Below are positions 56,748 through 64,000 of a stretch of 64,000 nt of DNA, piece after piece. Below the pieces are notes generated by a model. The model did not search any database. It was not told where the DNA came from and saw nothing but the letters and a program-made list of their open reading frames with translations. The position numbers were made by a program, and so were the translations under genes. Position 1 is the first letter of the stretch; every line of letters starts with the position of its first letter. This DNA is from JAENVT01 sp963805445 (GTDB lineage: Bacteria; Actinomycetota; Acidimicrobiia; Acidimicrobiales; Ilumatobacteraceae): NCBI GenBank assembly GCA_963805445.1, contig CAWDUI010000001.1:62001-126000 (forward strand), given 5' to 3'.

Positions 56748-57197
56748 GTGAATGTCGACGTCGAGACGAAGGTCGTCATCAACCGCCCCGCCGCCGGCCG
56801 TCTCCGCGTACGCCACCGACCCGTCCAACGCGCCGAACTGGTACGCCAACATCGACTCGGTCGAATGGAAGACACCACCGCCGGCGCAGATCGGTTCCCG
56901 GGTCGAGTTCGTCGCCAAGATTCCTCGGTCGAACACTTCGGTACACCTACGAGTTCGTGGAGCTCGTCCCCGGCGAGCGGCTGGTCATGCGCACGCAGCA
57001 GGGACCCTTCCCGATGGAGACCACCTACACGTGGGAGCCCGCACCAGAACAACTCGACGCTGATGACGCTCCGCAACCGCGGTGAACCCGCCGGGTTCTC
57101 GAAGTTGATGGCGCCGATCATGATGCCGGCGATGCGTCGAGCGAACCGCAAGGACCTCGCCAAACTGAAATCGATCCTCGAGTCTCAACCGAGTTGA
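56748..57197 (+). pseudogene. SRPBCC-type protein, frameshifted
   Basis: GTG at 56748 gives NVDVETKVVINRPAA. A frame change leads to VSAYATDPSNAPNWYANIDS and VEWKTPPPAQIGSRVEFVAK; another gives YTYEFVELVPGERLVMRTQQ and GPFPMETTYTWE, and the third gives MTLRNRGEPAGFSKLMAPIM and MRRANRKDLAKLKSILE. The order and length (about 148 aa) match polyketide_cyc2-type SRPBCC proteins. Three changes in 450 bases. It follows the AHSA1-type gene by 20 bases. Confidence 0.72.
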
Positions 57198-57264
57198 ACA
57201 CGTCGCCACCGTCGTCGAGCGAGATGCTGCTGTAACAACTCGGTCCGCCAGGAGACAAAGCATC

Positions 57265-58492
57265 ATGCCGCAGCTCTCCTTTGCCAATCTGGCCATCTGT
57301 CTGTCGATCGCCTTCAGCTCCCGCTTGTTGCTGGGGCTCGCACCACGCGTTCGCCTGCCCGGCGAAGTCGTGGAGATCGCCTTCGGGATCATCCTCGGGC
57401 CGGCCGTGCTCGGATGGGTCGAGGTCGATGAGCCGGTCAAGATCCTGGCTCTGGTCGGGCTGGCGTTCACCTTGTTCCTTGCTGGCCTGGAGCTCGATCT
57501 GGGCCGGCTGCGGGGGTCGTTGTTGCGAGTTGCCGGGGCAGCGATGGCGGTCTCGGCAGGGCTCGCGGTCGTCGTGGCTGTCGTGTTGTCCGCTGTTGGT
57601 CTGATCGACGACGCCCGCCTCGTCGCGGTGGCGTTGTGTGCGACGTCACTCGGTCTCGTCGTGCCGGTCACCAAACAGGGTGGCTTCGAGGATCGTCAGC
57701 TCGGTCAGCTGGTGATTGCCGGGGCGACGCTCGGCGACTTCGGGGCGATCATCGCCTTGTCGTTGCTGTTCTCTCGTGATGCTGGCGACGGCGTCGACGC
57801 GGTTCACGTTGATCGCCGTGTTCGTGTCGCTGATCGCGCTGGTGGTGTGGGCGATTCGCGCCGGAGGTCGCCGAATGCGGATCGAGGACGTGATCGGTCG
57901 GTTGGCGGACACGACGGCTCAGATCAGGATTCGGGGTGTGGTGTTGCTGATCATCGCTTTCGCGTTGTTGGCTGAGCAGACTGGGCTGGAGACGATCCTC
58001 GGATGCTTCGTTGCCGGGGCGGTGATCGGCACCGTCGACCGTGACGGTGCACGGAACCATCCGTTGTTCCGGGTCAAGCTCGACGCGATCGGCTTCGGGT
58101 TTCTGGCGCCGATCTTCTTCGTCAGTGCGGGAATCCGTTTCGATCTGGGCGCGCTCCTCCATGACGCCTCGACCCTGGCACTGGTCCCGGTGTTCCTGAT
58201 TGCCTTGCTGGTGGTGCGCGGCATTCCGGCGTTGCTGTACAGCGGACAGCTTGCCTCGCGGCGCGACGTCGTGATCGCCGGCCTGTTGCAGGCGACGTCT
58301 CTGCCCTTCATCGTCACAGCGACGATGATCGGTGTGGAAACGGGTGCGCTGACAGCCGGGGTGGCGGCGGCATTCGTCGGCGCAGGATTGCTGTCGGCAT
58401 TGACCTTCCCGGTGGTCGCCCTGACGCTGGCGAGTGAACCTCGGGCACGGGCAGCGGCACGCGTTCGAGTCGCCGAGTTGACGATGGAGTGA
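57265..58492 (+). pseudogene. CPA2-type cation/proton antiporter, one frameshift
   Basis: ATG at 57265 follows AGGAGACAAAGCATC. The membrane core has VRLPGEVVEIAFGIILGPAV, GLAFTLFLAGLELDLGRLRG, LCATSLGLVVPVTKQGGFED and GATLGDFGAIIALSLLFSRD. A one-base change near 57785 joins LIAVFVSLIALVVWAIRAGG, GVVLLIIAFALLAEQTGLET, GCFVAGAVIGTVDRDGARNH and LDAIGFGFLAPIFFVSAGIR. This is a KefB/GerN-like CPA2 exchanger of 11-12 helices with no regulatory RCK domain; the usual Asp pair is in the GDFGAI segment. Corrected length is about 410 aa. Confidence 0.82.
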
Positions 58493-58625
58493 AGCAGGAA
58501 GTGCAACAGGCTGGAGTCGCGTCCGGCGCACTACCACGGCGCGTGACGCATGCCGGGACAACTACAGTCGGCGACGGCCGGCACGACGGAGGAGGAGCGG
58601 TGATCCCGCCTCGAGAGAGAATGCG

Positions 58626-60383
58626 ATGACGGCAGTTGGCGCCCTGCTCTCGGTGAACGTCGGCATGCCGAAGGACGTGCTTTGGAGGGGAAGGACAGTG
58701 TTCACCGGGGTGTTCAAGGACCCCGTCAGTGGCCCTCGCCGGGTGCGCACGCTCAATGTCGACGGCGACGGGCAAGGCGATACCGCCGGACACGGTGGCG
58801 AGCAACGCGCTGTGTTCGTCTACCAGATCGATTCGTACCGTTACTGGGAACGCGAGCTCGGACGAACCGACCTCACCTACGGTCAGTTCGGCGAGAACTT
58901 CACCGTCGACGGACTCGGCGACGACGAGGTCTGCATCGGCGATCGGTACCAGATCGGCACCACTGTCTTCGAAGTCAGCCAGCCGCGCGTCACCTGCTAC
59001 CGCGTCGGGATCCGCATGAACGACCAGCGCATCCCGGCCTTGCTGGTCTCGCATCGACGGCCCGGCTTCTACTTCCGAGTCCTCGAGGAAGGCGACGTGC
59101 AAGCCGGAGACGAGATCGTCAAGCTCACATCGGGGGCGGAGCAGTTGACAGTCGCCGAGGCCGACGCGCTGCTCTACCTGCCCGGGCATCCACGACAGCA
59201 GTTGCGCCGTGCACTGCGGATTCCGGCTCTCAGCCCCGGCTGGAAGGCGTCCTTCAGCGCCTTGCTCGACGAGGAGCCTGGCAGCGGCAATGCCGGCCTC
59301 ACGATCGCCAGCCCCGCCCCGGCCTGGCCCGGTTTCCGCCCGCTGCTGGTGACGGCGATCGAGCGCGAAAGCGATTCGGTGGTCTCCATCCGCCTGGAAG
59401 ATGGTGAGGACGCACCGCTACCGGCAGCCCGCCCAGGCCAGTACCTCACGCTCCGGCTCCGCTCCGACAACGAGCAGAGATCGGTCCTGCGGAACTACTC
59501 CCTGTCCGGGCCACCCGACGCCGGCTACTACCGGATCACCGTGAAGCGCGAAATCCACGGGGCCGCCAGCGGCTATCTGCACACCCGCGTCGCCGTTGGT
59601 GACCGGCTCGAAATTGCGGCCCCGCGTGGCACCTTCATCCTCGACCGAACCGACTCGCCCGTGCTGCTGATCAGCGCCGGAATCGGCGCTACGCCGGTCC
59701 TCGCCATGCTCCACGCGCTTGCTGCGGATCGCTCTGAGCGGGAGATCTGGTGGTTGCACGGCACCCGCAGCAGCCGCGACCACGCCTTCGCCGACGAGAC
59801 GCGGAGTCTCCTTGCTTCGCTCCCCAACGTCCGCAGCCACGTGTGCTACAGCAGTCCCACTCGCGACGACATCGAAGCCGGCAACTTCGACCACGCCGGC
59901 CGTCTCACCCCGTCGCTGCTCGACGAGCTCGACCCACCGCGAAATGCGGAGGCGTATCTGTGCGGGCCGAGTCAGTTCATGGATGAGCTCAGCGCGGCAT
60001 TGGCGGCACTCGGCCTCGTCGCCTCGCACATACACACTGAGCCGTTCGGACCCGCTGCGGGTGTCACGCCGGGCATCGCGTCGGCGCCGACGCGAAAGCC
60101 CCACCCACCTGCCGGGCAACCCGGGACCGGCCCGAGGATCGAATTCGCGCGCAGCAACCTCGACATCGCGTGGAGCGATGACTACGCGAGCATTCTCGAA
60201 CTTGCCGAAGCCTGCGACGTGGTCGTTCGCTGGTCCTGCCGCACCGGCGTCTGCCACACCTGTGAGACCACCCTCATCGCCGGCAACGTCGAGTACAGCC
60301 CGGAGCCGGTCGAACCGCCCGCCGACGGCAGCACGTACATCTGCTGCGCGCGACCGCACGACAACCTGGTCCTCGACCTCTGA
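58626..60383 (+). CDS. MOSC-ferredoxin reductase-2Fe-2S ferredoxin fusion
   Basis: The 585-aa protein has three parts. Residues 1-215 are a YiiM-like MOSC domain (VFVYQIDSYRYWERELGRTD, YGQFGENFTVDGLGDDEVCI, VSQPRVTCYRVGIRMNDQRI, with the MOSC Cys). Residues 230-470 are an FNR-type reductase (RPGQYLTLRLRSDNEQRSVL, RNYSLSGPP for FAD, LLISAGIGATPVLAMLHALA for NAD(P)). The C-terminal 90 residues are a ferredoxin with CRTGVCHTCETTLIAGN and YICCARP, the C-x4-C-x2-C...C set. MOSC proteins of this type handle Mo-cofactor sulfur or N-hydroxylated substrates. Electrons would run NAD(P)H to FAD to 2Fe-2S. Confidence 0.87.
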   Translation: MTAVGALLSVNVGMPKDVLWRGRTVFTGVFKDPVSGPRRVRTLNVDGDGQGDTAGHGGEQRAVFVYQIDSYRYWERELGRTDLTYGQFGENFTVDGLGDDEVCIGDRYQIGTTVFEVSQPRVTCYRVGIRMNDQRIPALLVSHRRPGFYFRVLEEGDVQAGDEIVKLTSGAEQLTVAEADALLYLPGHPRQQLRRALRIPALSPGWKASFSALLDEEPGSGNAGLTIASPAPAWPGFRPLLVTAIERESDSVVSIRLEDGEDAPLPAARPGQYLTLRLRSDNEQRSVLRNYSLSGPPDAGYYRITVKREIHGAASGYLHTRVAVGDRLEIAAPRGTFILDRTDSPVLLISAGIGATPVLAMLHALAADRSEREIWWLHGTRSSRDHAFADETRSLLASLPNVRSHVCYSSPTRDDIEAGNFDHAGRLTPSLLDELDPPRNAEAYLCGPSQFMDELSAALAALGLVASHIHTEPFGPAAGVTPGIASAPTRKPHPPAGQPGTGPRIEFARSNLDIAWSDDYASILELAEACDVVVRWSCRTGVCHTCETTLIAGNVEYSPEPVEPPADGSTYICCARPHDNLVLDL

Positions 60384-60518
60384 ATCGGTGATCTGTCACA
60401 CCGTCAATCGCGGGGGTGACGGAAATCGGTCGGAGCCACTCGGCAGAATGGACGACGTCGGAACGCCCCGCGTTCCAGCGATCTGTGATCCCCCAGCCCC
60501 CGGGAAGTTGAACTCACC

Positions 60519-61625
60519 ATGTACGCATTGCGATCGAACACGCACGTCCGCCGCCTCGGCGCCACCCTGGCCCTCCTCGGTCTGGTCGGTGCTGTTGCCG
60601 CCTGTAGCAGCGACGGCAAGTCGGCCGCCACCACGGAGCCATCGACGACGATCGCCGAGGCGACCACGACCACCCAAGAAGTGACGACCACCACGCAAGA
60701 AGCGACGACCACGACGGAAGCGGCGACCACGACGACCATCCCCGCCGAGCCCGTGTACCCCTTGACCGGAGTGACGAACCCGGATCCCGTGATCGCCGCC
60801 CGCCCGGCGCTCGTTGTCAAGATCGACAACGCCAGCGGGGCGCGCCCGCAGAGCGGGTTCAATGAAGCCGACCTCGTGTTCGAAGAGATCGTCAACGACC
60901 ACATCACGCGTTTCGCGATGGTGTTCCAGAGCGGTGACAGTGATCCGGTCGGACCGATCCGTTCCGGTCGGCTTCAAGACGTCGACCTGTTCACCGCGTT
61001 CGATCATCCGCTGTTTGCATGGAGCGGTGGCAACGCCACGGTGACCAGCGAGATCAACAACAGCGATCTGATCAACATCGGTCCCAGCCGGGCAGCGGTG
61101 TACCACCGGACGACGGATCGCAAGGTTCCCCACAACCTCTACTCGAGCACGGCCGCCCTGTACACGCAGACGAAGCCGTTCGAGCCACCCGCCAAGCAGC
61201 AGTTCGCCTACCGCGACCCGGGCGCACCGGCAGCGGGCACACCGAGCGCCGGTGTGACCGTGAAGCTCGACTCCATCGATGTCGCCTGGGAGTGGAACGC
61301 GGCGGATGGTGTGTACTACCGGACGATGGAGGGCAGCCGGCACATGGACCGCAACAGCGGCCAGGTGAGCACCAACAACGTCGTCGTGCTGGCGATGGAC
61401 TACTTACCCGGCATCTCCGGCAGCCCCGACGCGCAGACGCTCGGCACTGGCGAGGCCTTCGTCTTCAGCGGCGGCAACTACATCCACGGCACGTGGACTC
61501 GCAACGACATCCACGACCCGTTTGCACTGGTGGCCGACGATGGCAACGTGATCCAGCTCCAGCCCGGCCGCACCTTCATCGAGTTGCCCCGCCTGGACAA
61601 CACCATGCCGCTCGGCCCTGCCTGA
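60519..61625 (+). CDS. DUF3048-domain lipoprotein with Thr-rich repeat linker
   Basis: ATG at 60519. The signal peptide ends in a clear lipobox (LGLVGAVAAC, Cys near residue 29). Next comes a linker of short repeats (EATTTTQEVTTTTQEATTTT) that would let the domain stand off the membrane. From about residue 85 it is a DUF3048 domain: YPLTGVTNPDPVIAARPALV, FNEADLVFEEIVNDHITRFA, GPIRSGRLQDVDLFTAFDHP and VFSGGNYIHGTWTRNDIHDP. DUF3048 lipoproteins are common in actinobacteria and firmicutes, with no settled role; a cell-wall function is often guessed. Confidence 0.87.
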   Translation: MYALRSNTHVRRLGATLALLGLVGAVAACSSDGKSAATTEPSTTIAEATTTTQEVTTTTQEATTTTEAATTTTIPAEPVYPLTGVTNPDPVIAARPALVVKIDNASGARPQSGFNEADLVFEEIVNDHITRFAMVFQSGDSDPVGPIRSGRLQDVDLFTAFDHPLFAWSGGNATVTSEINNSDLINIGPSRAAVYHRTTDRKVPHNLYSSTAALYTQTKPFEPPAKQQFAYRDPGAPAAGTPSAGVTVKLDSIDVAWEWNAADGVYYRTMEGSRHMDRNSGQVSTNNVVVLAMDYLPGISGSPDAQTLGTGEAFVFSGGNYIHGTWTRNDIHDPFALVADDGNVIQLQPGRTFIELPRLDNTMPLGPA

Positions 61626-61657
61626 GCTCAGTCGCAGCGGCTCGGACGCTTCAGCCC

Positions 61658-63682
61658 TCAGTCGGCGCGCTCGACCTCGACGAGGTTGTCACAGAACGTC
61701 GGGCCGTTGGCGAGGTCACCGAGGGAATCACTGGTGAGTGAGTTGGCGCCTCCCGACGTGGGATCGGCACCCCAGCGACCGAACGGGATGGCAACTGTTC
61801 CCGCCGGCACGTTGTCGGTGACCGAGGCCGACAGCCGGATCCGCCCGAGGTCGTTACGCACCCAGATGTCGGCACCGTCGCCGATTGCTCGCGCAGCTGC
61901 GTCGTCGGGGTGGATCTCTGCAGTCGCCAGCGGTTCTGCGTTGAGCATGACCGGCAGGTTCGCGTACGAGCTGTTGATCGAGTAGTGGCGCTTGAGGGTG
62001 AGGAGTCGCAGCGGATATTCGCCGGATGCGCCTGGCGTACCGGCCGGTGGGCGGTATTCGGCGACGGGGTGCAGACCTGCCGCGGCGAGCGCCGCGTTGG
62101 AGAACGCGAATGTCGAATCCGACGCGACGGCGGTGCCGATCGGCGAACCCACACGCGCGAATCCTTCTGACCGAAGTCGCTCGGCTGTGAGGCCCGCCGC
62201 GGCTGCGGGTGAGTCGGCCAACGCCAGCTCCATCAACTGGTGATCATCGAGTTGGAAGACCTCGTCGGCGAAGCCGAGCCGCGCGGCCAACATCCGTGTC
62301 ACCTCGGCGTTCGACTTGGACTCGCCGACGGGGTCGATCGCTGCCTCGTTCCAGGAGAGGTACGAGAAGCCCCACGACCCGACGAGGTCGGGATGCTCGA
62401 GCATCGTCGTGGCCGGAAGCACGATGTCGGCGTAGCGGGCGGTGTCGGTCATGAACTGGTCGTGGACGACGGTGAACAGGTCGTCGCGTGCGAGCCCGGC
62501 CAACACCCTCTGCTGGTCCGCAGCAATGACCGCCGGGTTGCTGTTCCAGACGTACAGCGCTCGAATCGGCGGATCCAACATCGGGTCGGTGAGGACCCTG
62601 CCGAGCTGAATCATGTTCACCTGCCGCGTCCCGGCGGGGGAGAGGTCTGGTCGGCTGAGCTTCGGCAGGTTCGTCTGCCCGATCGAGACAGCGCCGGCGA
62701 TGCCCCCGGATGGCCACTGCCATTGACCGGTCAGAGCGGGCAGGCACTGGATCGCTCGCAGCGCGGACCCGGATCCGCTCGATCGCTGCATGCCGACCCC
62801 GAGTCGGATCGCGGCGGGTCGTGCCGTCGCGTACATTCGAGCGAACTCGATGATGTCCGCAGCAGGGACACCCGTCTCGGCCGCGGCCCGCTCCGGTGTC
62901 CACGGCTCGACCGCCGACTGGTAGGCCTCGACATCGGTGGTGTGTGCTGCGACGTATGCGGCGTCGACGAGGCCCTCGTTGAAGATCACGTTGGCGACGG
63001 CAAGGGCGAGCGCACCGTCGGTACCGGGGTTCGGGCGAAGGTGGAGATCGGCGTAGCGCGTGGTGCGACTGCGATAAGGATCGACCACGACCAGTTCGGC
63101 GCCGTTCTCCTTGCGGGCGCGCCGGATCAGTTCCCAGGTGTGGATCGATGTCGAGACCGGATCCATCCCCCACACCACGACGAGCTTCGCCTCGGGCAGG
63201 TTCTCGGGGTCTGTCCAGGGCCATCGGGTGATGCCCGACAACGCGAACCATTGCGGTCCGCAGATCGATCGCTCCAGCTTGGTCGCGCCGAGTCGGTTGA
63301 ACAGCGCCTGGGTTGTGCCGAAGCCGTCGAGCAGCCCCATGGAACCGAGATACGAGTAGCCGAGGATCGAGGTCGGACCCACCTCGGCTGACAGCTGGTG
63401 CCACCGCGAGGCGATCTCGTCGAGCGCATCGTCCCAACTGCACGCGGTGAACTCGCCGCTGCCCTTCGGCCCCGAGCGTCGCAGCGGGGTGAGCACTCGG
63501 TCGGGGCTGTACACCCGCTCGAGATAGCGGTCGACCTTCACACACAGATGCCGGCCGGTGATCGGATGCGAGCGGTCGGCTGTGATCTCAACAGCGCGAC
63601 CGCCGCCATCGACGGTCACCAGTGCGCTGCACGCATCGGGGCAATCGTGCGTGCAAGTAACACGTACCAGGTGGTCAGTCAT
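61658..63682 (-). CDS. Molybdopterin-dependent oxidoreductase (DMSO reductase family)
   Basis: ATG at 63682 gives 674 aa, with no Tat signal, so it is cytoplasmic. The Fe-S motif is VTCTHDCPDACSALVTVDGG with GRHLCVKVDRYLERVYSPDR. Mo-cofactor motifs are SICGPQWFALSGITRWPWTD (candidate ligand Cys), VVWGMDPVSTSIHTWELI, VVDPYRSRTTRYADLHLRPN and RLGVGMQRSSGSGSALRAIQ. The C-terminal pterin-binding barrel has LLTLKRHYSINSSYANLPVM and AEIHPDDAAARAIGDGADIW. It is the BisC/FdhF-like single-subunit group. The substrate is unknown; the nearby MOSC-reductase fusion might supply electrons. Confidence 0.87.
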   Translation of the reverse strand: MTDHLVRVTCTHDCPDACSALVTVDGGGRAVEITADRSHPITGRHLCVKVDRYLERVYSPDRVLTPLRRSGPKGSGEFTACSWDDALDEIASRWHQLSAEVGPTSILGYSYLGSMGLLDGFGTTQALFNRLGATKLERSICGPQWFALSGITRWPWTDPENLPEAKLVVVWGMDPVSTSIHTWELIRRARKENGAELVVVDPYRSRTTRYADLHLRPNPGTDGALALAVANVIFNEGLVDAAYVAAHTTDVEAYQSAVEPWTPERAAAETGVPAADIIEFARMYATARPAAIRLGVGMQRSSGSGSALRAIQCLPALTGQWQWPSGGIAGAVSIGQTNLPKLSRPDLSPAGTRQVNMIQLGRVLTDPMLDPPIRALYVWNSNPAVIAADQQRVLAGLARDDLFTVVHDQFMTDTARYADIVLPATTMLEHPDLVGSWGFSYLSWNEAAIDPVGESKSNAEVTRMLAARLGFADEVFQLDDHQLMELALADSPAAAAGLTAERLRSEGFARVGSPIGTAVASDSTFAFSNAALAAAGLHPVAEYRPPAGTPGASGEYPLRLLTLKRHYSINSSYANLPVMLNAEPLATAEIHPDDAAARAIGDGADIWVRNDLGRIRLSASVTDNVPAGTVAIPFGRWGADPTSGGANSLTSDSLGDLANGPTFCDNLVEVERAD

Positions 63683-63970
63683 GTCGGACGCCTTCCTCCA
63701 GGATCGCTTCATCCTTGCACTCGCGAGCATGTCGGCGACGAGCCTTGGCGTGGCCCCGATGTGGCGCCTCACCAGGGTCGTGTTCACGATGAGCGGTCAG
63801 TCATTCACTGAGTGCGCACCAGGTGAGGGCTGGTGAAAGGGCCTGCTACGGTCGGCGGCGGCAGCGCTTCACGCTGCAAACCGCTACCGCCGAGCCTCCA
63901 TCAACCCGGGACCGTTTCGCTTTCTTCTTGGCTCCGATGCAGGCAAGTCGAAGAAAAGGAGACGAGACGA
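63683..63970 (+). promoter_or_regulatory. Structured leader before exported-protein gene
   Basis: This 288-base gap holds a nested hairpin. TCGGCGG (63852-63858) pairs with CCGCCGA (63887-63893), and inside it GCAGCG (63861-63866) pairs with CGCTGC (63872-63877) around CTTCA, leaving AAACCGCTA on one side. GGGACCG follows at 63908-63914. AAGGAG at 63956-63961 is a ribosome site for the ATG at 63971. The layout is that of a riboswitch-like leader; the AAACCGC and GGGACC blocks recall actinobacterial c-di-AMP leaders, but I cannot confirm the class. Confidence 0.35.
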
Positions 63971-64000
63971 ATGAAGCGAACTATCCCCTTCGCCGCGATC
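63971..64000 (+). CDS. Start of an exported protein (partial)
   Basis: ATG at 63971, nine bases after AAGGAG, reads MKRTIPFAAI and runs off the window. A positively charged start followed by hydrophobic residues is what a signal peptide shows. Nothing more can be said about function. Confidence 0.5.
   Translation, partial: MKRTIPFAAI

Noticed and set aside
60640..60740. Thr-codon repeat resembling a microsatellite or CRISPR-like array
   Set aside because: It is the in-frame Thr-rich linker of the DUF3048 lipoprotein, with no spacer pattern.

Overview
The window is GC-rich DNA from an actinobacterium, most likely of the Acidimicrobiia type. This is inferred from the GC-rich codon use, large AAA-LuxR (LAL) regulators, an F420/LLM-type oxidoreductase, TIGR03086 (mycothiol-isomerase-like) proteins, a Thr-rich DUF3048 lipoprotein and many GTG/TTG starts with 4-bp stop/start overlaps. 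No rRNA gene or CRISPR array is visible.

Layout. 1-4.6 kb is a decayed mobile region: a nucleotidyltransferase-like gene, an integrase stub, a shattered LLM oxidoreductase, an IS3-family element with recognisable inverted repeats (1986-3323), a ParDE-type toxin/antitoxin pair and a tRNA-Gly(GCC) whose 3' half only is intact, which looks like an attachment-site remnant. 4.6-12.2 kb holds two SDR genes and two LAL regulators; one SDR and one regulator are badly frameshifted. 12.2-25.4 kb is ordinary accessory metabolism and stress genes (UspA, peroxiredoxin, VOC, acetamidase, PoxB, DinB, TauD-like dioxygenase) mixed with small membrane proteins, a transposase remnant and three copies of an intergenic two-hairpin repeat whose fourth copy sits at 3.4 kb.

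25.5-32.6 kb is a coherent sulfur-oxidation operon: an ETHE1-type persulfide dioxygenase with rhodanese domains, a fused four-cluster Fe-S/NrfD-type membrane subunit, a molybdopterin catalytic subunit and a TorD-type chaperone. The likely route is sulfane sulfur to sulfite to sulfate with electrons passed to quinone. 33.4-44.9 kb is a signalling and export block: two response regulators, a histidine kinase, a MacB-type ABC ATPase, a REC-HTH-cyclase protein, a divergent cyclic-nucleotide-binding protein/MBL hydrolase/FAD oxidoreductase operon and an FtsX-like permease. 45-59 kb carries a methyltransferase, an MscS channel, MarR and ArsR regulators with their targets, a stand-alone GHKL ATPase, a berberine-bridge-type oxidoreductase, a ClC channel and a CPA2 antiporter. 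58.6-63.7 kb holds a MOSC-reductase-ferredoxin fusion, the DUF3048 lipoprotein and a second molybdopterin oxidoreductase. The window ends in a structured leader and the start of an exported-protein gene.

An overriding caution: about twenty genes are interrupted by single-base frame changes although the protein sequence on both sides stays well conserved. Many of these are probably indel errors in the assembly, not real pseudogenes. The four heavily broken loci (923-1781, 1986-3323, 4671-5439, 9419-12202) may be genuine decay.
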